This document shows, piece by piece, positions 25,413 to 33,446 of a stretch of 64,000 nucleotides of DNA (position 1 is the first letter of the stretch; each line of letters opens with the position of its first letter). The translations under genes were made by a program, and so were the position numbers. This DNA comes from Pseudomonas sp. Irchel 3E13. Lineage in GTDB: Bacteria; Pseudomonadota; Gammaproteobacteria; Pseudomonadales; Pseudomonadaceae. Location: NCBI RefSeq assembly GCF_900187455.1, contig NZ_FYDX01000006.1, forward strand, positions 310,001 to 374,000, in the 5' to 3' direction. The notes under the pieces were generated by a model. It did not search any database. It was not told the DNA's origin and was given only the letters and a program-made list of their open reading frames with translations.

Positions 25413-26911
25413 CAGTCGATTACCCGTCCCTTGAGGGCGAACAGGCCTTGCGGGCGTTTCTGGATGAACAGAATGATCAGCGCAAGGATGAGGATCTTGC
25501 CGAGCACCGCCCCGATCTGCGGCTCCAGCAATTTGTTGGCGATGCCCAGGCCGAAGGCGGCCCAGAGGCTGCCGGCCAGTTGCCCGACACCGCCGAGCAC
25601 CACCACCAGGAACGAGTCGATGATGTAGCTCTGGCCGAGGTCAGGCCCGACGTTGCCGATCTGGCTCAGGGCGACGCCGCCGAGGCCGGCGATGCCCGAG
25701 CCGAGGCCGAAGGCGAGCATGTCGACGCGACCGGTGGGCACGCCGCAGCAGGCGGCCATGTTGCGGTTCTGGGTGACGGCGCGCACGTTCAGGCCCAGGC
25801 GGGTGCGGTTGAGCAGCAGCCAGGTCAGCAGCACCACGAACAGGGCGAAGCCGATGATGACGATGCGGCTGTACGGCAGCACCAGGTTCGGCAGCACCTG
25901 CATACCGCCGGACAACCAGGCCGGGTTGGCCACTTCGACGTTCTGCGCGCCGAAGATCAGGCGGATGGCCTGGATCAGGATCAGGCTGATGCCCCAGGTT
26001 GCGAGCAGGGTTTCCAGCGGGCGGCCATAGAGATGGCGGATGACCGTGCGCTCCAGCAGCATCCCGACCCCGGCGCTGACGAAGAACGCCAGCGGCAGCG
26101 CCAGCAGCGGGTAGAACTCGATGGCGCCGGGCGCATAACGCTGGACTATCACCTGCACCACATAGGTGGTGTAGGCGCCGAGCATCAGCATCTCGCCGTG
26201 GGCCATGTTGATCACCCCGAGCAGACCGAAGGTGATCGCCAGGCCGAGTGCCGCCAGCAGCAGGATCGACCCCAGCGACAGCCCGCTGAAGGCCTGGCCG
26301 AGCAACTCGCCGATCAGCAGCTTGCGCTTGACCTGGGCCAGGCTGGTTTCGGCGGCGGTGCGCACGCCGGCATCGCTTTCTACCGCCGGGTCGAGCAGCG
26401 CTTCGAGGCGGGTGCGGGCCATCGGATCGCCGGTTTCGCCGAGCAGGCGCACGGCGGCGAGACGCACGGCAGGTTCGCTGGCGGCCAGTTGCAGATTGGC
26501 CAGGGCCAGGCCAAGCGCGGCGTGCACCGCGTTGTCTTTTTCCTGGGCGAATTGGCGGTCGAGGAACGCGACCTGCGCCGGTTGCGCGCTTTTTTGCAGT
26601 TGCTGCGCGGCCTGCAGGCGCAACGCGGCATCGTCGCTGAGCAACTGATGCGCGGCGAGGGCGTTGTCCACCAGCCCGCGCAGGCGGTTGTTCAGACGTA
26701 GTTTGCGGTCGTCATCGGGGCCGAGGCGACCTTGTTGCAGCGAGGTCAGCAATGGCAGCCGGTCCGCATCGGGTTGCGCCGCCCAGTCCTGGAGCAGGCG
26801 GGCCTGGTCGTTGGGCTTGGCGGTGGCGAAGTATTCGGCTTCGTTGGCGTGAGCGGCGAAGGGCAGCAACAGGCACAGGCAAAGCATGAGACGGTAGAGG
26901 GCCTTGGGCAT
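25412..26911 (-). CDS. urtB: Urea ABC transporter permease UrtB
   Basis: LivH-type membrane subunit of 499 residues. The N-terminal part (about 1-200) is an exported, alanine-rich helical region with a signal peptide (LYRLMLCLCLLLPFAAHANE) and HEAT-like pairs such as EPAVRLAAVRLLGETGDPMA. The permease core begins near LLGQAFSGLSLGSILLLAAL and includes GVINMAHGEMLMLGAYTTYV and RAVTQNRNMAACCGV. This long N-terminal extension is normal for many proteobacterial UrtB proteins and may contact UrtA or the periplasm. Confidence 0.95.
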   Translation of the reverse strand: MPKALYRLMLCLCLLLPFAAHANEAEYFATAKPNDQARLLQDWAAQPDADRLPLLTSLQQGRLGPDDDRKLRLNNRLRGLVDNALAAHQLLSDDAALRLQAAQQLQKSAQPAQVAFLDRQFAQEKDNAVHAALGLALANLQLAASEPAVRLAAVRLLGETGDPMARTRLEALLDPAVESDAGVRTAAETSLAQVKRKLLIGELLGQAFSGLSLGSILLLAALGLAITFGLLGVINMAHGEMLMLGAYTTYVVQVIVQRYAPGAIEFYPLLALPLAFFVSAGVGMLLERTVIRHLYGRPLETLLATWGISLILIQAIRLIFGAQNVEVANPAWLSGGMQVLPNLVLPYSRIVIIGFALFVVLLTWLLLNRTRLGLNVRAVTQNRNMAACCGVPTGRVDMLAFGLGSGIAGLGGVALSQIGNVGPDLGQSYIIDSFLVVVLGGVGQLAGSLWAAFGLGIANKLLEPQIGAVLGKILILALIILFIQKRPQGLFALKGRVID

Positions 26912-26965
26912 GGCGCGGGGGTCCCTTTGGAGGATTTGAGGTTTTTGGGGCCGCTCTGCGGCCCT

Positions 26966-27028
26966 TCGCGAGCAAGCTCGCTCCTACGGATAAGGCGTGG
27001 CGAGTGTAGGAGCGAGCTTGCTCGCGAT
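26966..27028. repeat. REP inverted pair (REPIN)
   Basis: Two facing REP copies at 26966-26987 and 27005-27028 between urtA and urtB. The hairpin may lower expression of the permease genes relative to the binding protein. Confidence 0.9.
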
Positions 27029-27038
27029 GGGGGCTGTA

Positions 27039-28304
27039 TCAGTTGCCCTTCACCGCATAATCCGGCCGCTTGTCGTTACCCGGAATGAACGGGCTCCACG
27101 GCTGCGCCCGCAGCGGCTGCTCGGTCTGCCAGACCACGTTGAACTGACCGTCGTCCTGGATTTCGCCGATCATCACCGGCTTGTGCAGGTGGTGGTTGGT
27201 CTTGTCCATGGTCAGGGTGAAGCCGGACGGCGCCTTGAAGCTCTGGTCGGCCAGGGCTGCGCGGACTTTGTCGACATCGGTGGACTTGGCCTTCTCGGCT
27301 GCCTGCGCCCACATGTGGATGCCGACGTAGGTGGCTTCCATCGGGTCGTTGGTCACCGCCTTGTCCGCGCCCGGCAGGTTCTTGGCCTTGGCGTAGGCTT
27401 TCCAGTCGGACACGAACTGGGTGTTGACCGGGTTCTCCACCGACTCGAAGTAGTTCCACGCCGCCAGATGGCCGACCAGCGGCTTGGTGTCGATGCCGCG
27501 CAGTTCTTCCTCGCCCACCGAGAACGCCACCACCGGAACGTCTGTGGCTTTCAGGCCCTGGTTGGCCAGCTCTTTGTAGAAGGGCACGTTGGAGTCGCCG
27601 TTGACCGTGGAGATGACCGCGGTCTTGCCGCCGGCGGAGAACTTCTTGATGTTCGCGACGATGGTCTGGTAATCGGCGTGACCGAACGGGGTGTAGACCT
27701 CTTCGATGTCCTTGTCGGCCACGCCTTTGGAATGCAGGAAGGCGCGCAGGATCTTGTTGGTGGTGCGCGGGTAGACGTAGTCGGTGCCGAGCAGGAAGTA
27801 GCGCTTGGCCGCGCCGCCTTCTTCGCTCATCAGGTATTCCACCGCCGGAATGGCCTGCTGGTTCGGCGCCGCGCCGGTGTAGAACACGTTCGGCGACATC
27901 TCTTCACCTTCGTACTGCACCGGGTAGAACAGCAGCCCGTTGAGTTCTTCGAACACTGGCAGCACCGACTTGCGCGACACCGAGGTCCAGCAGCCGAACA
28001 CCACGGCCACTTTGTCCTGGGTCAGCAATTGCCGGCTCTTCTCGGCGAACAGCGGCCAGTTCGACGCCGGGTCCACCACCACCGCTTCCAGCATCTTGCC
28101 GTTGACGCCGCCCTTGGCGTTGATCTGCTCGATGGTCATGAGGGCCATGTCCTTGAGCGAGGTTTCGGAGATCGCCATGGTGCCCGACAGCGAATGCAGG
28201 ATGCCGACCTTGATGGTCTCGGCGGCCTGCAGGGTCCAGCTCATGCCCATCGCGGCAATGGATGCACTGAGGGTAAAGGCCTTGATCAGACTACGACGCT
28301 TCAT
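27039..28304 (-). CDS. urtA: Urea ABC transporter substrate-binding protein UrtA
   Basis: 421-residue periplasmic protein. A twin-Arg-like start MKRRSLIKAF and hydrophobic signal (SIAAMGMSWTLQAAE) are followed by IKVGILHSLSGTMAISETSL, GCWTSVSRKSVLPVFEELNG, LLFYPVQYEGEEMSPNVFYT and NDPMEATYVGIHMWAQAAEK, all typical of UrtA. It captures urea or short amides at low concentration and passes them to UrtBC. A sigma-54 promoter lies about 55 bases upstream. No urease genes are in this window. Confidence 0.96.
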   Translation of the reverse strand: MKRRSLIKAFTLSASIAAMGMSWTLQAAETIKVGILHSLSGTMAISETSLKDMALMTIEQINAKGGVNGKMLEAVVVDPASNWPLFAEKSRQLLTQDKVAVVFGCWTSVSRKSVLPVFEELNGLLFYPVQYEGEEMSPNVFYTGAAPNQQAIPAVEYLMSEEGGAAKRYFLLGTDYVYPRTTNKILRAFLHSKGVADKDIEEVYTPFGHADYQTIVANIKKFSAGGKTAVISTVNGDSNVPFYKELANQGLKATDVPVVAFSVGEEELRGIDTKPLVGHLAAWNYFESVENPVNTQFVSDWKAYAKAKNLPGADKAVTNDPMEATYVGIHMWAQAAEKAKSTDVDKVRAALADQSFKAPSGFTLTMDKTNHHLHKPVMIGEIQDDGQFNVVWQTEQPLRAQPWSPFIPGNDKRPDYAVKGN

Positions 28305-28358
28305 GGTGCTCTCTCTCCGTTGAGTTCTTGGGTGTTGGCGACTCGCGGAAAGGGCTTT

Positions 28359-28374
28359 TGCAAGTGGTGTGCCG
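28359..28374 (-). promoter_or_regulatory. Sigma-54 promoter of the urt operon
   Basis: On the minus strand CGGCACACCACTTGCA keeps the invariant GG and GC ten bases apart and most of TGGCACG-N4-TTGCW. It lies 55 bases upstream of urtA, consistent with nitrogen control. No clear GCAC-N7-GTGC site was found further upstream. Confidence 0.75.
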
Positions 28375-28391
28375 TCTTGTGTACAAGACGG
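28372..28391. promoter_or_regulatory. 20-bp palindrome overlapping the urt promoter
   Basis: CCGTCTTGTgtACAAGACGG, 9-bp perfect arms around GT. It abuts the -24 element of the sigma-54 promoter. The TTGT-N2-ACAA core resembles operators of GntR-type repressors, but the regulator is unknown. Confidence 0.6.
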
Positions 28392-28412
28392 AGACGGTGG
28401 GGTTTTGGGGGC

Positions 28413-28493
28413 ATCGCGAGCAAGTTCGCTCCTACAGGGAAGGCGCTAGACCGTGGGTTGGGGGGTGCCCTGTAGGAGCGAGCTTGCTCGCGA
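28413..28493. repeat. REP inverted pair (REPIN)
   Basis: Two facing REP copies at 28413-28436 (one base changed, CAAGTTCGC) and 28471-28493, between urtA and the cycA 3' end. Confidence 0.9.
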
Positions 28494-28567
28494 AGGACCG
28501 CAGCGCGGTCCCAGGGACAGGAGCCAGACTGGTGCCACGCATCAATTCGATGCACAGCAATGAGGCG

Positions 28568-28590
28568 AAAAAAAGGGGCCGGCTGGCCCC
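28568..28590 (-). terminator. Rho-independent terminator of cycA
   Basis: On the minus strand GGGGCC-AGCC-GGCCCC is followed by seven T residues, 14 bases after the cycA stop. Confidence 0.9.
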
Positions 28591-28603
28591 TTCGATAACG
28601 TTA

Positions 28604-30010
28604 TCAGTTGCCTCGCACGGCAGTGCGCGGATGGCGCCTGTTGCGCACGAACTGGTAGGTCACGGTCAGCAACACGAACCACAACGGCGTGACGATCAGC
28701 GCCTGGCGGGTGTCGCTCTCGAAGCTCAACAGCACCAGGATCGCGGCGAAGAACACCAGGCACGCCCAGCACATGAAGCGACCGCCAGGCATCTTGTACT
28801 TCGACGCCGCATGCAGCGCGGCGCGGTGCGTGCGGTACTTCAGGTACGACAGCAGGATCAGCGACCAGACGAACATGAACAGGATCGCCGAGACGGTGGT
28901 GACCAGGGTAAAGGCCTCCACCAGGTCCGGGATCACGTACATCAGCGCGGCGCCGAGCAGCAGGCAGGTGCAGGAGAAATACAGGCCGTTTGCCGGCACG
29001 TCACGGCTGGAGAGCTTTTCGAACGCCTTGGGCGCGTCGCCTTCCTGGGCCAGGCCGAACAGCATGCGGCTGGTGGAAAACACGCCGCTGTTGGCCGACG
29101 AGGCGGCGGACGTCAGCACCACGAAGTTGATCACCGCCGCGGCGGCCGGCAGGCCCGCGAGGATGAACAGTTCCACGAACGGGCTCTTGCCCGGCACCAC
29201 GTCACGCCATGGGGTCACCGCCATGATGGCGATCAGGGCGAAAACGTAGAACATGATGATCCGCAGCGGGATGGAGTTGATCGCCCGTGGCAGGGTGCGC
29301 TCCGGGTCCTTGGCTTCGGCGGCGGTGGTGCCGACCAGCTCGATGCCGACAAAGGCGAACACGGCGATCTGGAACCCGGCGAAGAAGCCCATCAGTCCGT
29401 GGGGGAACATGCCCTCGTCATTCCACAGGTGGGCGAAGCTGGCGGTGTTCCCGGTGGGCGACTGGAAGCCGCTGAACACCATGTACAGGCCGGTGCCGAT
29501 CAGGCCGAGGATGGCGACGATCTTGATCATCGCGAACCAGAACTCGATCTCGCCGAACAGCTTCACGGTGATCAGGTTCAGCGACAGCAGCACGCCGACA
29601 CAGGCCAGCGCCGGTATCCATTGCGGCAGGTCGGGGAACCAGAACTGTGAGTACGCGGCGATCGCGATCACATCGGCGATGCCGGTGATGATCCAGCAGA
29701 ACCAGTAGGTCCAGCCCGTGAAGTAGCCGGCCCAGGGGCCGAGCAGGTCGGCGGAGAAATCGATGAAGGATTTGTAGTTGAGGTTCGACAGCAGTAGCTC
29801 GCCCATCGCCCGCATGACGAAGAACAGCATGAAGCCGATGATCATGTAGACGAAAATGATCGACGGGCCGGCGAGGCTGATGGTCTTGCCCGAACCCATG
29901 AACAGACCGGTGCCGATGGCACCGCCGATGGCGATCAACTGGATGTGGCGGTTGGTGAGGTTGCGTTGCAGGTGGTGTTCCTGCGAGTCCTTTGTGAGGT
30001 CTTGATTCAT
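28604..30010 (-). CDS. cycA: D-serine/D-alanine/glycine permease CycA
   Basis: APC-superfamily proton symporter of 468 residues with twelve membrane helices, nearly identical in motif content to E. coli CycA: LTNRHIQLIAIGGAIGTGLF, GSGKTISLAGPSIIFVYMII, GPWAGYFTGWTYWFCWI, IELVGTTAAEAKDPERTLPR, and TSAASSANSGVFSTSRMLFG. It imports D-alanine, D-serine and glycine. The ATG at 30010 is preferred because the other in-frame ATG (30019) lies directly on the GGA ribosome site. Own terminator, so monocistronic. Confidence 0.93.
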   Translation of the reverse strand: MNQDLTKDSQEHHLQRNLTNRHIQLIAIGGAIGTGLFMGSGKTISLAGPSIIFVYMIIGFMLFFVMRAMGELLLSNLNYKSFIDFSADLLGPWAGYFTGWTYWFCWIITGIADVIAIAAYSQFWFPDLPQWIPALACVGVLLSLNLITVKLFGEIEFWFAMIKIVAILGLIGTGLYMVFSGFQSPTGNTASFAHLWNDEGMFPHGLMGFFAGFQIAVFAFVGIELVGTTAAEAKDPERTLPRAINSIPLRIIMFYVFALIAIMAVTPWRDVVPGKSPFVELFILAGLPAAAAVINFVVLTSAASSANSGVFSTSRMLFGLAQEGDAPKAFEKLSSRDVPANGLYFSCTCLLLGAALMYVIPDLVEAFTLVTTVSAILFMFVWSLILLSYLKYRTHRAALHAASKYKMPGGRFMCWACLVFFAAILVLLSFESDTRQALIVTPLWFVLLTVTYQFVRNRRHPRTAVRGN

Positions 30011-30164
30011 TGCATGCATTCCATAAATTGCAGTCTTCTTGTGCGTGAAGCGGCGGGTAGGCTAACACGCAAACCCGCAACCTAGACGCGGCAAAGTGAC
30101 TCGACTTTAGGGGCATGCGCTTGAGCGAAGATGAAGCTGGCGTCTTGCGGACGCCTCGGTTTTC

Positions 30165-30926
30165 TTATGGCTTGAGCCCGAAACTAGACGACAGGCGCTC
30201 GATATGATCCCCGATTGCCCCTTTTAGACCGATCGCCTTGAGGTCAGGTGCTTCTTCCGCCAATCGATGAAGAAATGCCCTCATATCGTTCTTGATCCGG
30301 GCTGGCAATTCGATGGGCTCATCCGTCAATTGACCGCTTAACAGCAGTACATCGTTGCGGTGTTTGCGGATGGTCTTGCTGTCGATCTGTACACCGTCTT
30401 GCCTTCGTGCCGAGAGGATGAGCCAGGCATGTGCCTTGAGCGGGATAAGCCTGTCAGCGCCAATGAAAGTCACCTCCTCATTGTGTTGCCGACCCTCCAG
30501 GAGGAATGCGTAGTAGGGCTCTTCAAGAAGGATCGCGGACAGGCTTGATACCGATTCGTCTGTCGGTATCGGTGTCAGCGTGGCGTTCTGTGGGTGTTCC
30601 AGGCCTTCAGGTGCGCGGGAAAACAATTCCAGTTGTACCGGGTAGGCGTCGTTACCGGGATTTTGAAACCGATAAAAGACGGGGCGTTCGCCACCGATCT
30701 GACGTATCTGGTAATCACCGGCCTTGATGAAGTCCCAGAAGTGGCCAACGAATTCTGCGTTCAGTGCCTCGATGACCAGAACGATGTCCAGGTCCTTGGT
30801 CGCCCGGAATGGCAGACCGGCTTCATCCATCGTCAGCCAGGAAGCAACACCGCCAATCAAGACGTATTGGTCGCGCCAGGCCCTGAAATGCTGTCCGAAA
30901 ATGTCTAACCCTCTGATCCCAGCCAT
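30165..30926 (-). CDS. AbiEii-like nucleotidyltransferase, probable toxin
   Basis: 253-residue nucleotidyltransferase-fold protein. The active-site pattern is visible: GG at residues 25-26 in YVLIGGVASWL, a metal-binding Asp pair in RATKDLDIVL (Asp45, Asp47), a third acidic residue in PVQLELFS (Glu100), then LKAHAWLILSARR (Lys164) and IRKHRNDVLLL, which resemble AbiEii motifs III and IV. AbiEii proteins are type IV or related toxins in phage-defence modules. It overlaps the upstream gene by 22 bases and is read after it, the standard antitoxin-then-toxin order. Base composition is visibly less GC-rich than neighbouring core genes, suggesting transfer. Exact family not certain. Confidence 0.75.
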   Translation of the reverse strand: MAGIRGLDIFGQHFRAWRDQYVLIGGVASWLTMDEAGLPFRATKDLDIVLVIEALNAEFVGHFWDFIKAGDYQIRQIGGERPVFYRFQNPGNDAYPVQLELFSRAPEGLEHPQNATLTPIPTDESVSSLSAILLEEPYYAFLLEGRQHNEEVTFIGADRLIPLKAHAWLILSARRQDGVQIDSKTIRKHRNDVLLLSGQLTDEPIELPARIKNDMRAFLHRLAEEAPDLKAIGLKGAIGDHIERLSSSFGLKP

Positions 30927-31936
30927 GCGACCTCTTCCCTGATTGCATCCAGCGCTATTTGCACACGCTCATCCGGACTGTCCTCCAGGCTGAGTAACAA
31001 GGAGGCCTGGTCCGCGATCTCGTTTTCTATCGTGAGGCTTCGGTAGGACCAGATTTCCACCCATGCTCTGACGTCGTCCACCGAGTCGGCTACCTTGAAT
31101 GCCTTCTCTTTCAGCATCAAATCGAAGGTGTTTCGGATCATGCCGTACACCGGCTGTGCCGGCCCGGCCAGTAGCGTGTAGCTGGCCAGTGCCGTTTCAC
31201 CCGCCAGAAACAAGCCGTCGCTGATATGAAGCGGTCTGTCGATCGGGATTGTTCGTTTTACCGGCGAGCGCATCCATTGGCGGGTACTTTTGAACACCGT
31301 GGCCGGGTCGGCGGTGAACGAGTAGACGTTGGTTACTCCGCGGCGTTGAGCGGCCTCAATGATGTTCAGTGCCAGTAGTTGATCGATCACTTTGGAAAGC
31401 GTGACTCGGCTGTACTCGAAATTGCCCATGATTGCGCTGGAGGTGTAGAGGCTGTCACTGTCCCATCCCTCATACAGACGGCCCAGCAGCATCGCTTGAG
31501 TCGCCGGAAGCAGGGTGGACACCTCTTGCTCGTTTCTGCGTTTGCGAACGTGCTCGCGCAGATCCATTGCCAGTTCCGGGATGAACATCTGTGAGCCGGG
31601 CTGGATGAAGTTGAGGTGGTGAGTAATCAGGCTTCGTCGGTCAGCGGACGAGAGCGATTTACAGGCGTAGACGACCACCTTGTCGGTGGCTTTCTGGACC
31701 TGCTGGATGTGTTTGCGCAGCGTCACTGCGCCAGGGTATGCATCTTCGCGGGACAGCAGCAGAAGCATCGATAGCGAGGGGCCCGATTTGCTGCCTAGCC
31801 ATAAGGTCAGGTCAGCCAGCGTGTAGGTATCCCTGATGTGAAAGGGAAGCTTGGCTACTGAAGCGGTTTTCAACTGGACTTCCGCATTCAGCAAGGAGCC
31901 AACGTAGAGTCTGATGTCGTCACGAAGAGCTGGCAT
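30905..31936 (-). CDS. Putative antitoxin/regulator of the AbiE-like cassette
   Basis: 343 residues, first gene of the two-gene cassette. About residues 150-200 look like a winged-helix region (ATQAMLLGRLYEGWDSDSLY, then SRVTLSKVIDQLLALNIIEA, and a wing at RRGVTNVYSF). A later segment RPLHISDGLFLAGETALASY resembles the FLSGETAL-type segment I remember near the antitoxin domain of AbiEi-like proteins. I could not name a Pfam family. By position, HTH and overlap with a nucleotidyltransferase it is inferred to neutralise the toxin and to repress its own promoter, which is bracketed by an inverted repeat. Confidence 0.65.
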   Translation of the reverse strand: MPALRDDIRLYVGSLLNAEVQLKTASVAKLPFHIRDTYTLADLTLWLGSKSGPSLSMLLLLSREDAYPGAVTLRKHIQQVQKATDKVVVYACKSLSSADRRSLITHHLNFIQPGSQMFIPELAMDLREHVRKRRNEQEVSTLLPATQAMLLGRLYEGWDSDSLYTSSAIMGNFEYSRVTLSKVIDQLLALNIIEAAQRRGVTNVYSFTADPATVFKSTRQWMRSPVKRTIPIDRPLHISDGLFLAGETALASYTLLAGPAQPVYGMIRNTFDLMLKEKAFKVADSVDDVRAWVEIWSYRSLTIENEIADQASLLLSLEDSPDERVQIALDAIREEVAWLGSEG

Positions 31937-31945
31937 ATTGAATGA

Positions 31946-32011
31946 CCTTGTAAACCCGTTTTTGCAATGTAATCCAAGATGGTTAACAGATCAAAAAACA
32001 GGTTTACAAGG
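31946..32011 (-). promoter_or_regulatory. Cassette promoter flanked by 11-bp inverted repeats
   Basis: CCTTGTAAACC (31946-31956) and GGTTTACAAGG (32001-32011) are perfect inverted copies 44 bases apart. Between them, on the minus strand, TTGATC (31989-31994) and TACATT (31966-31971) form a -35/-10 pair with a 17-base spacer. One arm lies upstream of the -35 and the other between the transcript start and the ATG at 31936. This layout suits autoregulation by a protein binding both arms. Confidence 0.65.
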
Positions 32012-32029
32012 TTTTCAGCGGTCGGGATC

Positions 32030-33397
32030 TCAAACCCGCGCCGTCAACAACCGCCTCCCGAACACTTTGTCCAACCCCCACACCACCAGCATCGACACCC
32101 CCACCAGCGGAAACGCTACGCCCAGCACCAGCATGACCACAGTGGCGGTCTTCCAGCGTGGCAGGTCGTGACGCAGCGGCGGTACGCCGAGGCCGCCTTC
32201 GGGGCGGCGTTTCCACCACATCACCAGGCCGCTGACCGAGCCCAGCAATACCATCAGGCAGATCAGCAGGATCAGCATCTGGTTGAACCAGCCGAACATC
32301 TTGCCTTCATGCAGCATGACCCCCAGTTCCGTGGCCCGGGCCACCGGGCTGTAGTCTTTCCAGCGCACGTCCACCAGAACCTTGCCGGTGTATTGGTCGA
32401 CATGCAGGGTGGCGTCGTTGCGCGGGTCGTCGGCGAATACGGCGATGGTGAACACGCCGCTGGCCGTGGTAGGCGGGGTGATGCTGTAGCCGGGTTCGAC
32501 GCCGCGTTGGTTGGCCAGCTCCTCGACCTGTTGCAGGCTGACCTGCGGCGCAGCCGGGGCGTTGTCCATCGCCATGTGCCCCTGGTGCTCGGCATGGGCA
32601 CCGGACGACTGCGGCATCGGCGTGTTTTCCACCGCCCAGGGCACGGTCTGGCGGGCGGCGGTGTTGAGGGTGCGGGCTTCCTGGTCGGAGGTCGGCACCT
32701 CGTTCCACATCGCTGCCGGAAAGCGGTTCCACAGGTCGGCGTATTGCTTGCCCCAGAAGCCGGTCCAGGTCATGCCGCTGAGCAGCATCAGCAGCAGGAC
32801 CAGCGAACCCCAGAATCCGCTGACCGCGTGCAGGTCACGCCAGAGCAGACGCCCGCGGGCGCTCAGGCGCGGCCACAACACGCCGGCCATTCGCCCGCCC
32901 CGCGGCCACCACAGATACAGGCCGGACACCACCAGGACGATGCCCCAGCCCGCGGCCAGTTCCACCAGGCGGTCGCCCGTGGTGCCGATCATCAGTTCGC
33001 CGTGCAGCGCGCGAGCCACGGCTTGCAGGTTGCTCTTGGCATCCTGCGCGCCGAGCAGCGTGCCGGTGTACGGATCGACGAATACGTTGAGTTCCTGCTC
33101 GCCGTTCTTGACCACGAACTGTGCGCTGCGGTCGGCGGCCGGCGCCGGCAGGTACTGGCTGACCTGGCCCTGTGGATAAGCGGCCTTCACGGTGTGCAGC
33201 AGGTGGTCGGCGCCATGCCGGTGGTGACCGGCCTCGACCACCATCAGCGAGCGGTACATCAGCGGATCGAGCTGTGGCTTGAACAGGTAGATGATCCCGG
33301 TGATGGCCAGCAGGATCATGAACGGCGCCACGAACAACCCGGCATAGAAATGCCAGCGCCAGGCCAGGTTGTAGAAGGAAAACGAAGGTTTGCTCAT
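32030..33397 (-). CDS. PepSY-domain inner-membrane protein of the copper operon
   Basis: 455-residue PepSY_TM protein with four main hydrophobic segments: WHFYAGLFVAPFMILLAITG, AAGWGIVLVVSGLYLWWPRG, SGFWGSLVLLLMLLSGMTWT and the C-terminal pair. Two PepSY regions lie in the periplasmic parts (for example DPYTGTLLGA and DQYTGKVLVDVRW). A His/Met-rich stretch GAHAEHQGHMAMDNAP in the large loop suggests copper handling. Such proteins act beside TonB-dependent metal receptors, perhaps in reduction or passage across the inner membrane. Last gene of the copper operon. Confidence 0.88.
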   Translation of the reverse strand: MSKPSFSFYNLAWRWHFYAGLFVAPFMILLAITGIIYLFKPQLDPLMYRSLMVVEAGHHRHGADHLLHTVKAAYPQGQVSQYLPAPAADRSAQFVVKNGEQELNVFVDPYTGTLLGAQDAKSNLQAVARALHGELMIGTTGDRLVELAAGWGIVLVVSGLYLWWPRGGRMAGVLWPRLSARGRLLWRDLHAVSGFWGSLVLLLMLLSGMTWTGFWGKQYADLWNRFPAAMWNEVPTSDQEARTLNTAARQTVPWAVENTPMPQSSGAHAEHQGHMAMDNAPAAPQVSLQQVEELANQRGVEPGYSITPPTTASGVFTIAVFADDPRNDATLHVDQYTGKVLVDVRWKDYSPVARATELGVMLHEGKMFGWFNQMLILLICLMVLLGSVSGLVMWWKRRPEGGLGVPPLRHDLPRWKTATVVMLVLGVAFPLVGVSMLVVWGLDKVFGRRLLTARV

Positions 33398-33446
33398 GGA
33401 GCGCTCCCAGGTGGTGGGCGCGGCGACTGGCCGCGCCCGGGTTAGA

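Noticed and set aside
30139..30155. Terminator between the AbiE-like cassette and cycA
   Set aside because: GGCGTC/GACGCC hairpin exists, but its T-rich side points to the plus strand where no gene ends; kept only as a possible weak structure.
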